From NCBI GenBank assembly GCA_001626765.1, contig LUOO01000007.1:115694-179693 (forward strand): 64,000 nt of DNA, written 5' to 3'. Position numbers and translations under genes: made by a program. This document shows, one piece after another, positions 36,325 through 44,187 of this stretch. The stretch's first letter is position 1. Each line of letters starts with the position of its first letter. The notes beneath the pieces were generated by a model. It did not search any database and was not told the origin of the DNA. It saw nothing but the letters and a program-made list of their open reading frames with translations. The stretch is from Maritimibacter sp. REDSEA-S28_B5. Its GTDB lineage: Bacteria; Pseudomonadota; Alphaproteobacteria; Rhodobacterales; Rhodobacteraceae.

Positions 36325-37803
36325 TCAGAAGGGATAGGGGGCCGCGGCGCGCCGGGTCGTCACCCAGAGGTACTGGGTGAATTCCTCCCAGATCGCGGGG
36401 CCGGAAATCCGGCTCCCGTTCCCCGACCGCCCGCGCCCGCCGAAGGGGGCGATGGGCGACGCGGTCACGGTCTGGTCGTTGATGTGCAGGTGCCCAACCC
36501 TGAGCCGCATGCCAAGCGCCCTTGCGCGCGCGACATCCGTGCCGATCACCGAGCCGACCAGCCCGAACGGGGTGCGATTGGCCAGCTCCACCGCCTCGTC
36601 GTCGCTTTCATAGGCACAGACGACCGCCACGGGACCGAAGATTTCCTCCTCGAAGGCGCGCATGCCCGGGCGCACGCCCGACAGGACGGTGGCCGGGAAC
36701 ATCGTGCCCCTGGGCGTGCCGCCGACGTGCAGCCTTGCGCCCCGGGCGACCGCGTCATCGACGATGCCCTTGATCCGGGCCGCCTCGCTCTCGGCGATCA
36801 GGGGCCCCAAGGCACAGTTTTCCCGCGACGGGTCCCCGACCGGCAGATGCGCGGCCTTGGCCGCCAGCATCTCGGCCAGGCTGTCCGCCATCGCGGCGGG
36901 CGCGAGGATAAGACCGGTCGCCATGCAGATCTGCCCCTGGTGCAGCCAGCTGCCCCAGGCCGCGTTCGAGGCCGCCAGCTCGAGGTCGGCATCCTCCATC
37001 ACGATCAGGGCGTTCTTGCCACCGAGTTCGAGCTGAACCTTCTTGAGAGTGCGACCGCCGGCCTCGCCCACCCGGGAGCCGACTTCGGGCGACCCGGTAA
37101 AGGACACCATCGCGATATTCGGGTCCTCGCAAAGGGCGGCGCCCACATCCGCCCCGCCCGGAACGATGTGCAGCAGCCCTTCGGGCAGACCCGCCTCTTC
37201 GAAGGCGCGCGCGATCATCACGCCGCCGGAAATCGGGGTCCGCGGGTCCGGCTTGTGCACCACGGCGTTGCCCGTGGCGAGCGCGGCGGCGATGGCCCGG
37301 ATCGACAGGATCAGCGGAAAGTTGAAGGGCGAGATGACGCCGACGACGCCGTGGGCCACGCGGATCAGCTCTTCTTCCGCGTCCCGGCCGTCGACCGAGG
37401 CCAAGGCCATGGTGCCGGGCTGGAGCGCCGCGTCGGCGGCGGCGCGCAGGAAGCCGGCACTGTGCTGGATCTCGATCCCCGCTTTCGACGGGATCGAACC
37501 GCTCTCGCGGATGATCCAGGGGATCAGTTCCTCGGCATTGGCCTCGAGGATATCGGCGGTGCGGTTCAGGATCTCGGCGCGCCGGGCGGGAGCGGTCGCT
37601 TCCCAAGCGGGCTGCCGGGCGGCCGCGCGGGCAGCGGCCCGGGCGAGGTCATCGGGGCTGGCCCGGCCGATCTCTGCGACCTTCGATCCGTCGGCTGGTG
37701 CCGTGACGGTTTCGATCCCGGCGGCGCCCGCCGTCCATTCCCCGACATAAATCTTTCCGCTCCAGACAGCCTCGTCCAGAAGAGGCATCTTGTTGCCGTC
37801 CAT
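36325..37803 (-). CDS. Aromatic aldehyde dehydrogenase (benzaldehyde dehydrogenase, XylC-like)
   Basis: 492 residues of the NAD(P)+ aldehyde dehydrogenase superfamily. The general base Glu lies in ELGGKN and the nucleophile Cys in QGQICMATG; SFTGSPEVG holds the cofactor loop. The N-terminal WSGKIYVGEW and C-terminal GGRGRSGNGSRISGP regions resemble benzaldehyde and vanillin dehydrogenases. ATG 37803 follows GGGAGGAA. With the alcohol dehydrogenase it would take an aryl alcohol to the aryl acid. Confidence 0.91.
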   Translation of the reverse strand: MDGNKMPLLDEAVWSGKIYVGEWTAGAAGIETVTAPADGSKVAEIGRASPDDLARAAARAAARQPAWEATAPARRAEILNRTADILEANAEELIPWIIRESGSIPSKAGIEIQHSAGFLRAAADAALQPGTMALASVDGRDAEEELIRVAHGVVGVISPFNFPLILSIRAIAAALATGNAVVHKPDPRTPISGGVMIARAFEEAGLPEGLLHIVPGGADVGAALCEDPNIAMVSFTGSPEVGSRVGEAGGRTLKKVQLELGGKNALIVMEDADLELAASNAAWGSWLHQGQICMATGLILAPAAMADSLAEMLAAKAAHLPVGDPSRENCALGPLIAESEAARIKGIVDDAVARGARLHVGGTPRGTMFPATVLSGVRPGMRAFEEEIFGPVAVVCAYESDDEAVELANRTPFGLVGSVIGTDVARARALGMRLRVGHLHINDQTVTASPIAPFGGRGRSGNGSRISGPAIWEEFTQYLWVTTRRAAAPYPF

Positions 37804-37912
37804 CGGTTTTCCTCCCTGTGCCCGGTGACGCGCTCCTCACGGTCACCGGCGATGAAAGTTGTTGTCGATTCTCGTGGCGGCATGGGAAGGGAATGTTGCG
37901 GTCGCCGGAAGA

Positions 37913-37918
37913 ATTATA
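37913..37918 (-). promoter_or_regulatory. Possible -10 element for the aldehyde/alcohol dehydrogenase operon
   Basis: A perfect TATAAT on the minus strand, about 110 bases before the aldehyde dehydrogenase start, lies in an AT-rich block shared with the divergent regulator gene. No good -35 is present, which fits activator dependence. No -24/-12 sigma-54 promoter could be found in the 183-base gap. Confidence 0.3.
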
Positions 37919-37986
37919 TCAACATACTGATTCAAATAAATAAAATTTCATGCCCCGCGCATTCTGCAATGTGATAAAAACGTGAA

Positions 37987-39668
37987 ATGTCCGATCACAT
38001 TTCAGAAAATAATGAAAATGCCCGACGCATCTCGCTGAGCGAGGCCTCGCGGCGCGCGCCCAAAATCCTGCAAAGGGGCGACAGTCTCCTGCTTGACGAA
38101 GGGGCGCCGCCGACCCTGAACGATCTCGCCGATGCGCTCCAGTTCGCGCTGGGCGACGGGCGGATCTGGCTCAACGACAACCGCATGGTGCTGATGCAGG
38201 CCGACATGCTGGGGGCGCTGGCGGCGCAGATGATCGCGGACAACGGCATGGACCATGCGCGTGTCCAGTCGCTCCGGCTTGGCTGGCAAGAGGGCGTCAA
38301 GCTCGCGCATGTGGTGAAGGCGCGCTTTCCGCAGCAGGACCTGACCGCGTCGCTCGCGGCCGGGCCGCGTCTGCACACCATCGAAGGCTATGCCAAGGTG
38401 ACCACGCGGCGCTTTGAATTCGACGCGAAGCAAAAGACCTACCATGGCGAGTTCATCTGGCACGACAGCGTGGTCGGCACCTACCACCTGCGCCATTTCG
38501 GGGTCTGTGACTGCCCGATCTGCTGGATGCAGCTCGGCGTGCCCTCCGGCTATACCTCGACGCTGCTCGAGTTCCCGGTGATCTTTCGCGAGATCGAATG
38601 CGTCGCGCAGGGCGCGCCCCGGTGTCTCGTGGTCGGCAAGGATGTCGAGGGCTGGGGGGACGATGTTCCCGAGCTCGAGATCTTCGGGCTCAGCCGCAAA
38701 CCGGCGCGGCGGTCCGCGCCCTGGAACCCTGCCAAGGCGCTGCCCGAGACGAGCGAGACCCGGACGCCGCCGAGCGACGACGTGATCGTCGGGTCGTCCC
38801 CTGCCATCCAGCGCACCCGGCGGCTTCTGGAAAAGGCGTCGCCCTTCGGCGAGCCGGTCCTGTTGCTGGGCGAGCCGGGGACGGGCAAGTCGTTCTTTGC
38901 CAAGTACCTGCATTCGCTCGGGATCAACCAGAAGGCCCCGTTCGTTGCGGTCAACAGCGCGGCGCTGGGCGACGCGGTCGCCGGGGAGAGGGACGAACTG
39001 CTGGGCGAGGGTGGCGCCATGGCCGCCAGGCCAAGCTCGCCTCCTACTTGTCCGAGGGGCACCACCGCGAGCAGGGTACCCGCGTCATCTCGTCCAGCGA
39101 GATGTCCCTGGTGGAGGCCGTGGCCGACGGCACCTTCCGGTCCGACCTCTACAACCTCCTCTCGATCCTGCCGATCGAGGTGCCGCCCCTGCGCGAACGA
39201 CGCGACGACATACCCGAGCTCGTGACCCATTTCCTGGCCCTGCACCGCAAGCGCCATCGCACGACGGTGGCGGGACTGTCCGGCGCGGGATTTGACGCGC
39301 TTCTGCGCTATGATTACCCGGGCAACGTGCGCGAGCTGTCAAACCTCATCGGTCGCGGCGTGATCTTTGCCGATCCGGGCGGCTTCATCGAGATCAACCA
39401 CATGTTCTCGGCGCTGGAAACGCTGCCCGAGATCGCCAAGACGACAAAGCTCCATATCCGGCAGCGGGCCGAAGACCGCGACGGTGCGACCGGCCCCAGC
39501 ATGATCGAGACGCTGGAGATCGAGCTTCTGCGCACCACGCTCAACGAGACCGGCTGGAACGTGTCCGAAGCCGCGCGCAAGCTGGGCCTCACCCGGGCGA
39601 AGGTGGACTATCGGATCAAGAAGTTCAGCCTCGCGCCGGGCCCGGCCGGCAGGCCGCGCCAGCGGTAA
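37987..39668 (+). pseudogene. XylR/DmpR-type sigma-54-dependent activator, frameshifted and missing the ATPase core
   Basis: Residues 1-230 form an intact aromatic-sensing XylR_N plus V4R region, with cysteines C179, C205 and C213 in the order seen in DmpR-type sensors. The AAA+ domain starts normally (Walker A GEPGTGKS at 295-302, then PFVAVNSAAL). Between bases 39005 and 39032 the frame shifts by -1. The new frame resumes with RQAKLASYLSEG and continues through PPLRERRDDIPEL, an intact C-terminal region and a Fis-type helix-turn-helix ending at 39668. About 35 residues are also missing compared with the family: the GAFTGA sigma-54 contact loop and the Walker B segment. The pieces together cannot make a normal activator, so this is decay or a sequence or assembly error. 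It is divergent from the aldehyde/alcohol dehydrogenase genes it would be expected to control. Confidence 0.85.
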
Positions 39669-39681
39669 CCGCCGGCCGCCC

Positions 39682-40173
39682 TCAGGGCTTGAAACGAAGG
39701 CCCTGGCCCACCCAGTCGAGCGGGGGGAGCGCCCGATGGGCACGATGCATCCGGTCCAGCTTCGCCAGCACGTCCTGCGGGAAGGGCGCGATCCTTGGCC
39801 CGGACTGGTCGATGTGCAGCCAGAGGATCTCGCTCGTCGCGGATTTCCAGCCGTCCACGTGGTAAAGCTCCAACGCGACATGGGCCCGCTTGGCGCCATA
39901 GGCGACGAGCCGGAAGGTCGCCGTGGCGCTGTCGCCAAGGTTCAGCTCGCGCAGGTATTGCACGTGGGCCTGCCCGGCAAAGATCGTATGGTTCGTGGCG
40001 CGACGGTAGTCCGGGCCACAGCCCAGGAGCGGCACCACCTCGTCGCAGCAGCGGTCAAAGAGCACGTGGTAGAAGGCGAGGTTCATGTGGCCGTTGTAGT
40101 CGATCCACGCCGGATCGACCTGCATGACGCGGGAGCGGAACGGCGCGGCGGTCAGGGGGTCATGAGCCTCCAA
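39682..40173 (-). CDS. Thioesterase, hotdog fold (4HBT-like); start uncertain
   Basis: Hotdog-fold acyl-CoA thioesterase-like protein; core VDPAWIDYNGHMNLAFYHVLFD with the family WIDYNGHMN motif. The start is a puzzle. A well-placed ATG at 40163, nine bases downstream of GGAGG, is followed after two codons by TGA. One extra G in the five-G tract at 40155-40159 would put that ATG in frame. As the sequence stands, translation must begin at TTG 40173 (used here, 163 residues) or ATG 40125, which would remove the first strand. The long open frame to 40296 is an artefact. It is the third gene after the MBL hydrolase and SDR. A role in releasing an acid from its CoA ester is inference. Confidence 0.7.
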   Translation of the reverse strand: MEAHDPLTAAPFRSRVMQVDPAWIDYNGHMNLAFYHVLFDRCCDEVVPLLGCGPDYRRATNHTIFAGQAHVQYLRELNLGDSATATFRLVAYGAKRAHVALELYHVDGWKSATSEILWLHIDQSGPRIAPFPQDVLAKLDRMHRAHRALPPLDWVGQGLRFKP

Positions 40174-40177
40174 CGGT

Positions 40178-40891
40178 CTAGCCCACCGTGACGCCGCCGC
40201 AGACGAAAAGCGTCTGCCCGGTGACAAAGCCCGCCCGGTCATCGCAGAAAAAGCTGACCGCGTTCGCGATGTCCTCGGTCGTGCCCATCCGGCCAATGGG
40301 CACCATGTCGATGATCGCCCTGGTCTTGGGCGCGTCGGGGGGATTGTTTTCCCAGAAGGCGGTCGTCGCGATGGGGCCCGGGGCCACGCAGTTCACCGTG
40401 ATCCCGTCTGGGGCTAGTTCCAGCGCCCAGGTCCGTGCCATGGACTGCGCCGCGCCCTTGGTCGCGCTGTAGAGCGTGCGGTCGAGCTTGCCCTTTGTCA
40501 CGCGGCTGGTGTTGAACACGATCCGCCCGCCCCCGTGCTTGCGCATCCCGGGGGCAAGGATCTGCGCGCAGACGATCGAGGTGCGCAGGTTCAGGTTCAT
40601 GAGCAGCTCGAAATCCTCGAGCCGGACCTCTTCGAGCGGCGCGGGCGCGACGATGCCCACGTTGTTGACGAGGCAGGTGACCCGGTGCTCGGCGGCAATC
40701 GCCTGCACCGCGGTGCGCGTGGCCTCGGCATCCGAAAGGTCGACGAGGACGGCATCGGGGCGCAGCGCCTCGGCCTCTGGCTCCACGATGTCGAGGGCAA
40801 AGACGCGGTAGCCATCGGCCTGCAACCGCAGGGAAATCGCCTGGCCGATGTTGCGGCCGCCGCCGGTGACGATTGCGCAGTTCTGGGGCAT
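40178..40891 (-). CDS. Short-chain dehydrogenase/reductase (SDR)
   Basis: 237 residues from MPQNCAIVT. The cofactor motif TGGGRNIG, the NNVG strand, and the catalytic YSATK are all present; AAIACTAV-type helices follow the usual classical-SDR order. The C-terminus ends FVCGGVTVG. It starts 16 bases after the MBL hydrolase stop with a weak ribosome site. It resembles FabG-like dehydrogenases of secondary alcohols; the substrate is unknown. Confidence 0.88.
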   Translation of the reverse strand: MPQNCAIVTGGGRNIGQAISLRLQADGYRVFALDIVEPEAEALRPDAVLVDLSDAEATRTAVQAIAAEHRVTCLVNNVGIVAPAPLEEVRLEDFELLMNLNLRTSIVCAQILAPGMRKHGGGRIVFNTSRVTKGKLDRTLYSATKGAAQSMARTWALELAPDGITVNCVAPGPIATTAFWENNPPDAPKTRAIIDMVPIGRMGTTEDIANAVSFFCDDRAGFVTGQTLFVCGGVTVG

Positions 40892-40907
40892 GTCCGGGGT
40901 CCCGTGC

Positions 40908-41828
40908 CTAGTCGACCGAGTAGCCAAGGCGCGGAGTCACCGCATCGCCGTGAAACCGGTAGGTGCCATCCGCGACCCGTTCGAGATCGCCGATGCCGGG
41001 GTATGGGAAATGGTAGCCGTGGTAACGGATGTTCTCGTCCACCACGCGCGCAAAGATCGCCGCCTTCGCGTCCGCGCCCATCTGGGGATCACTGTCGTAG
41101 TCGTTGTGAAAGAACCACTCCGGGTGGATCGGGTCAAAGACCGCGTGATGGGCGACATCGCCGGTGAAGACGACCTTTTCGCCCTCGCTCTCGAAGATAT
41201 AGGCGCATTGGCCCAGGCTGTGGCCCGCGCCCGACATGGTCGAGACGACCGGAAGGATCGTGTCGCCCGGATCAAAGAGCTTCACCCGGTCGCGGTAGGG
41301 GGCGACGGCGGCCAGCGTGCCCTCGGTCCAGGGCGCGCGGAAATCGTTGCGCTTGAGGCTCGCCTCGTCCGTCCATTCCTCCCAGTCGGCCTTCGTGACG
41401 TATAGGTCGGCATTCCTGTAGACCGCCGTCCCGTCCGGGTGGATGAGGCCGAAGGAATGGTCGGGGTGCAGGTGGGTCATGAGCACCATGTCGATCTCGT
41501 CAGGCTCGATCCCGCTCGCCCGCATGTTGTCCACCGTGTGTCCCATCGTGTCGCCGAAGAGCTGCGAGGTCCGGCCCATGCCCGCGTCGATCAGGATCAG
41601 CCTGTCACCGGTGTTCACCACCACCGGGTTCAGATCCATCGGGAAGAACTCACCCTTGGGCAGGCGATACTCCTGTTTGAGCCGTGCCAGTTCCGCCGGG
41701 TCCGCATTGGGAAAAAGCCCCTCGTAGCCATGGTGGATATAGCCGTCCCAGATCGTCGTGCATTCGAGCGCGCCGATGTTGAAGCGATACCAACCGGCGT
41801 TCTGGACCTTGCGTTGCTTGGCCGTCAT
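40908..41828 (-). CDS. Metallo-beta-lactamase-fold hydrolase (lactonase-like)
   Basis: 306 residues. The dinuclear zinc motif HxHxDH reads THLHPDHSFG; further His (GAGHSLGQ), Asp (FTGDVAHH) and late His residues fit the AHL-lactonase/quorum-quenching branch. A lactonase would suit a cluster containing a Baeyer-Villiger-type monooxygenase, since that chemistry makes lactones or esters; this is inference. GGGGAGGAG precedes the ATG. An operator of the GntR regulon lies 70-93 bases upstream. Confidence 0.88.
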   Translation of the reverse strand: MTAKQRKVQNAGWYRFNIGALECTTIWDGYIHHGYEGLFPNADPAELARLKQEYRLPKGEFFPMDLNPVVVNTGDRLILIDAGMGRTSQLFGDTMGHTVDNMRASGIEPDEIDMVLMTHLHPDHSFGLIHPDGTAVYRNADLYVTKADWEEWTDEASLKRNDFRAPWTEGTLAAVAPYRDRVKLFDPGDTILPVVSTMSGAGHSLGQCAYIFESEGEKVVFTGDVAHHAVFDPIHPEWFFHNDYDSDPQMGADAKAAIFARVVDENIRYHGYHFPYPGIGDLERVADGTYRFHGDAVTPRLGYSVD

Positions 41829-41897
41829 GGTGTTGTCTCCTCCCCTGCAATGCCAGCGCGCGGTGCCGCCGCACCTCGTCGCGCCGGCCCGTTCGCT

Positions 41898-41921
41898 GTC
41901 CTATCGTATTACGGTAATAAT
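41898..41921. promoter_or_regulatory. GntR-regulon operator A, MBL hydrolase side
   Basis: Three tandem 8-bp units GTCCTATC, GTATTACG, GTAATAAT. The last two contain the perfect palindrome TATTAC-G-GTAATA (41907-41919). The site lies 70-93 bases before the MBL start. On the minus strand TACGAT overlaps it and could be the -10. Confidence 0.65.
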
Positions 41922-42087
41922 GCCTAGGCGTCCAGCGCGATTTCGTGCGGGACGCCAGCTTGTCGCGCCTTGGGTCGGCGGGAGCACAGGTCCGCCCCGC
42001 CCCCGGGCACCGCCCGAATTTCCCGTGTCGAGAGTGGGTTGGCCAGAAGCGGTCCCCGTGGTGTAGACTGGGGTCGGGCAATTCACG

Positions 42088-42117
42088 TTGACGGTATTAC
42101 TGTCATATCGTATCATT
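42088..42117 (+). promoter_or_regulatory. gntR promoter with embedded operator B
   Basis: TTGACG (42088-42093), a 17-base spacer and TATCAT (42111-42116) make a strong sigma-70-type promoter. The spacer and -10 are occupied by three 8-bp units GTATTACT, GTCATATC, GTATCATT. This includes TATTAC-T-GTCATA, an imperfect copy of the regulon palindrome. A repressor bound here would block RNA polymerase, so gntR is probably autoregulated. Confidence 0.7.
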
Positions 42118-42211
42118 GTTCCTGACGTGCATTTACCCCTCCCGACCCCTGTCCTGTCGGTGTAAAAGCGGGACATGCGAGTGTTATGTGCAACGTGAAT
42201 CGGAGATCTGT

Positions 42212-42907
42212 ATGGCGAAATCGACCGTGATATCGAGAACTGCGGCCCCCCTTCGTCAACAGGTCGTTCGGCTTGTGCGAGAGGATATTCTAGAGGGCAA
42301 GCTGGTTCCCGGTCAGCGCCTTGTCGAAAGCGCCATGTGCGATGCCTACGGCGTGTCGCGCACGGTGATCCGCGAGGCGCTGCGCCAGCTTGAAAGCGAA
42401 CACCTGATCACGGTCGTGCCGAACTTCGGTCCCATCGTCGCGGTGCTGACAGAGACGGAAATCCGGTCGATCTACGTCGTGCGCGCGGCGCTCGAGGGCC
42501 TGGCGGGCAAGCTGTTTGCCGAGAACGCCGACGCCGCGCAGGCCAGGAAGCTGGTCAAGCTGCGCGACCGTCTTGACCGGGAATACCGCAAGGGCGACGT
42601 GGAAAGCCGCGAGTTGATCAAGGCTGATTTCTACACCCAGTTGACCGAGGGCGGCGGCAACGAGGTGCTGGCCGAAAGCCTGCGCAGCATGCACGCGCGC
42701 ATCGCGATCTTTCGCCGCTTCGCCTTTATCGACGAGGCACGGATCGAGCCCTCGATCGAAGAGCTTGAAACCATCATCGAGGCGGCGGCGGTCAAGCGCG
42801 ACGGTGCGGCGGCCTGGGCGGCCTGCGAGCATCACATCCTGCTGGCGGGCGAGCTGGCCATCGAGGAATACATGAAGCGCAACAAGGACATCCTGACGGA
42901 GGTCTGA
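42212..42907 (+). CDS. GntR-family regulator, FCD subgroup; likely master regulator of the 39.7-62.4 kb regulon
   Basis: 231 residues. Winged helix at about 12-78 (LRQQVVRLVREDILEGKLVPG, then SRTVIREALRQLESEHLI). FCD effector domain behind it, ending IEEYMKRNKDILTEV. ATG 42212 follows GGAG with seven bases spacing. Its own promoter carries the regulon operator, and five more copies lie only in promoters of neighbouring catabolic units, so it is the best candidate for the protein that binds them. E. coli NanR, another FCD GntR protein, likewise binds two or three tandem short repeats. The effector is unknown, probably the pathway substrate or an acid intermediate. Confidence 0.9.
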   Translation: MAKSTVISRTAAPLRQQVVRLVREDILEGKLVPGQRLVESAMCDAYGVSRTVIREALRQLESEHLITVVPNFGPIVAVLTETEIRSIYVVRAALEGLAGKLFAENADAAQARKLVKLRDRLDREYRKGDVESRELIKADFYTQLTEGGGNEVLAESLRSMHARIAIFRRFAFIDEARIEPSIEELETIIEAAAVKRDGAAAWAACEHHILLAGELAIEEYMKRNKDILTEV

Positions 42908-42939
42908 GAAGGGGCGCGCGCGGCGCCCCCTTGTTCGGG

Positions 42940-44187
42940 TCAGGCCACTGGCCACCAGCTTCGGTCATTGGCGACGCCCCGTGCCAGCAGCGTCTTGATG
43001 TTGGCCTCGGTCAGGGGCGCGGGGTTGTTCAGGACAAGCCGCGTCGCCTTGACCGCCAAGGCGGCGATCTGGTCGAAGTGCTCTTCGGCCACGCCCAGCG
43101 ATTTCAGTTCCGTCGGAGATCCCACGTTTTCAAGCAACTCGTCCACGCGCTCGATGCCTGCCTTGGCCTGGTCAAGCTGGTCGGCGCCCGGGTCCGCCAC
43201 GCCCAGGAGCCCCGCGATCTCGGCGAACTCCGCCGTGCAATGGGGCAGGTTCATCCGCATCACGTAAGGCAGCAGCGCGCCCACGCCAAAGCCGTGCGGC
43301 GTGTGGCCAATCGCGGCCATGGGGCTTTGGATCGCATGGGCCGCCGCGGTGCCGGTCGTGTTGATCGCCATGCCCGCGCAGTAGGCCGCGAACATCACGT
43401 CCGATCGGGCGGCGAGGTTCGAGGGCTCCCGGACCACGGTCCCCAATGACTGGTTCATCAGCCGAAGGCCCTGCGCGCAGAACATGTCGGTGATCCGGTT
43501 CTTGCCCACGTAGATCTGCGTCGCGACCTGGTCCGGCGTCGGGTTCTTGGGCCTGGCGGTATAGGCCTCGATCAGATGCGACAGCGCATCTGCCGCCGTT
43601 GCCGCGGTCAGGCCGGGCGGGCAGGTCAGCGTGAGTTCAGGGTCGATGATCGCCACGGCGGGGGCGATATGCGCATCGGCAATCGCCATTTTCATCTGGC
43701 TCACGTCGTCATAGACAATGGCAAGGCTCGTGACCTCGGCCCCGGTGCCCCCCGTGGTCGGGATCGTGATGATCGGCACGCCCGGACCCGGCACCGCGAA
43801 CTCGCCGAAGTAATCGCGTACGTCGCCGCCATGGGCGAGGATGACCGACACCGCCTTCGCGAGGTCCATGCAGGACCCGCCGCCGATGCCCACGATCACG
43901 TCGATCCCGCCCGTCGCGCGTCCCGCCGTCGCGTCGAGGACGTTCTGGCGGGGCAGGTCGGGCAGCGCCTGGTCAAAGACCGACACGCTCATGCCCTGCG
44001 TCACGAGGTCGTCGTGCATCGACTTGAACTCCGGCGTCGTCGCCATGCGTTCGTCCGTGACGACAAGCGCCCGCGTCCCGAAGCCGCGCGCGTATCGGCC
44101 AAGCTGCCGGCGCTGTCCGGGACCGAAGAGCACGGTCTTGGGCTGGCGGACCAGACCGAGGCCAAGGGTGTTTTCCAGCGTCGTCAT
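42940..44187 (-). CDS. Iron-containing alcohol dehydrogenase (Fe-ADH superfamily)
   Basis: 415 residues. Nucleotide motif GGGSCMDLAKA and metal motif DALSHLIEAYTA, with later His residues in GMAINTTGTAAAHAI and IGHTPHGFG. It resembles the NAD-dependent hydroxyacid-oxoacid or lactaldehyde-type dehydrogenases. ATG 44187 overlaps the aldehyde dehydrogenase stop by four bases (ATGA). It ends convergently with gntR, with 32 bases between the stops. With the aldehyde dehydrogenase it would take an alcohol to an acid; order and substrate are unknown. Confidence 0.9.
   Translation of the reverse strand: MTTLENTLGLGLVRQPKTVLFGPGQRRQLGRYARGFGTRALVVTDERMATTPEFKSMHDDLVTQGMSVSVFDQALPDLPRQNVLDATAGRATGGIDVIVGIGGGSCMDLAKAVSVILAHGGDVRDYFGEFAVPGPGVPIITIPTTGGTGAEVTSLAIVYDDVSQMKMAIADAHIAPAVAIIDPELTLTCPPGLTAATAADALSHLIEAYTARPKNPTPDQVATQIYVGKNRITDMFCAQGLRLMNQSLGTVVREPSNLAARSDVMFAAYCAGMAINTTGTAAAHAIQSPMAAIGHTPHGFGVGALLPYVMRMNLPHCTAEFAEIAGLLGVADPGADQLDQAKAGIERVDELLENVGSPTELKSLGVAEEHFDQIAALAVKATRLVLNNPAPLTEANIKTLLARGVANDRSWWPVA

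Larger units (their letters stand above)
41829..42211. promoter_or_regulatory. Divergent promoter region, MBL hydrolase / gntR
   Basis: 383 bases without a gene. It holds operator A (41898-41921) on the MBL side and the promoter with embedded operator B (42088-42117) on the gntR side. About 170 ordinary GC-rich bases between them show no obvious structure. Confidence 0.6.

Noticed and set aside
35896-37974. 692-codon plus-strand open frame
   Set aside because: Antisense shadow of the alcohol and aldehyde dehydrogenases, both of which carry full catalytic motifs on the minus strand.
37804-37986. Sigma-54 (-24/-12) promoter for the aldehyde dehydrogenase operon
   Set aside because: Both strands were read for GG-N10-GC in the TGGCAC-N5-TTGC context; only a lone TTGCA without the -24 element was found.
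38995-39040. Programmed -1 frameshift in the XylR-like gene
   Set aside because: No slippery heptamer or following stem was seen, and a shift alone would not restore the missing GAFTGA and Walker B residues.
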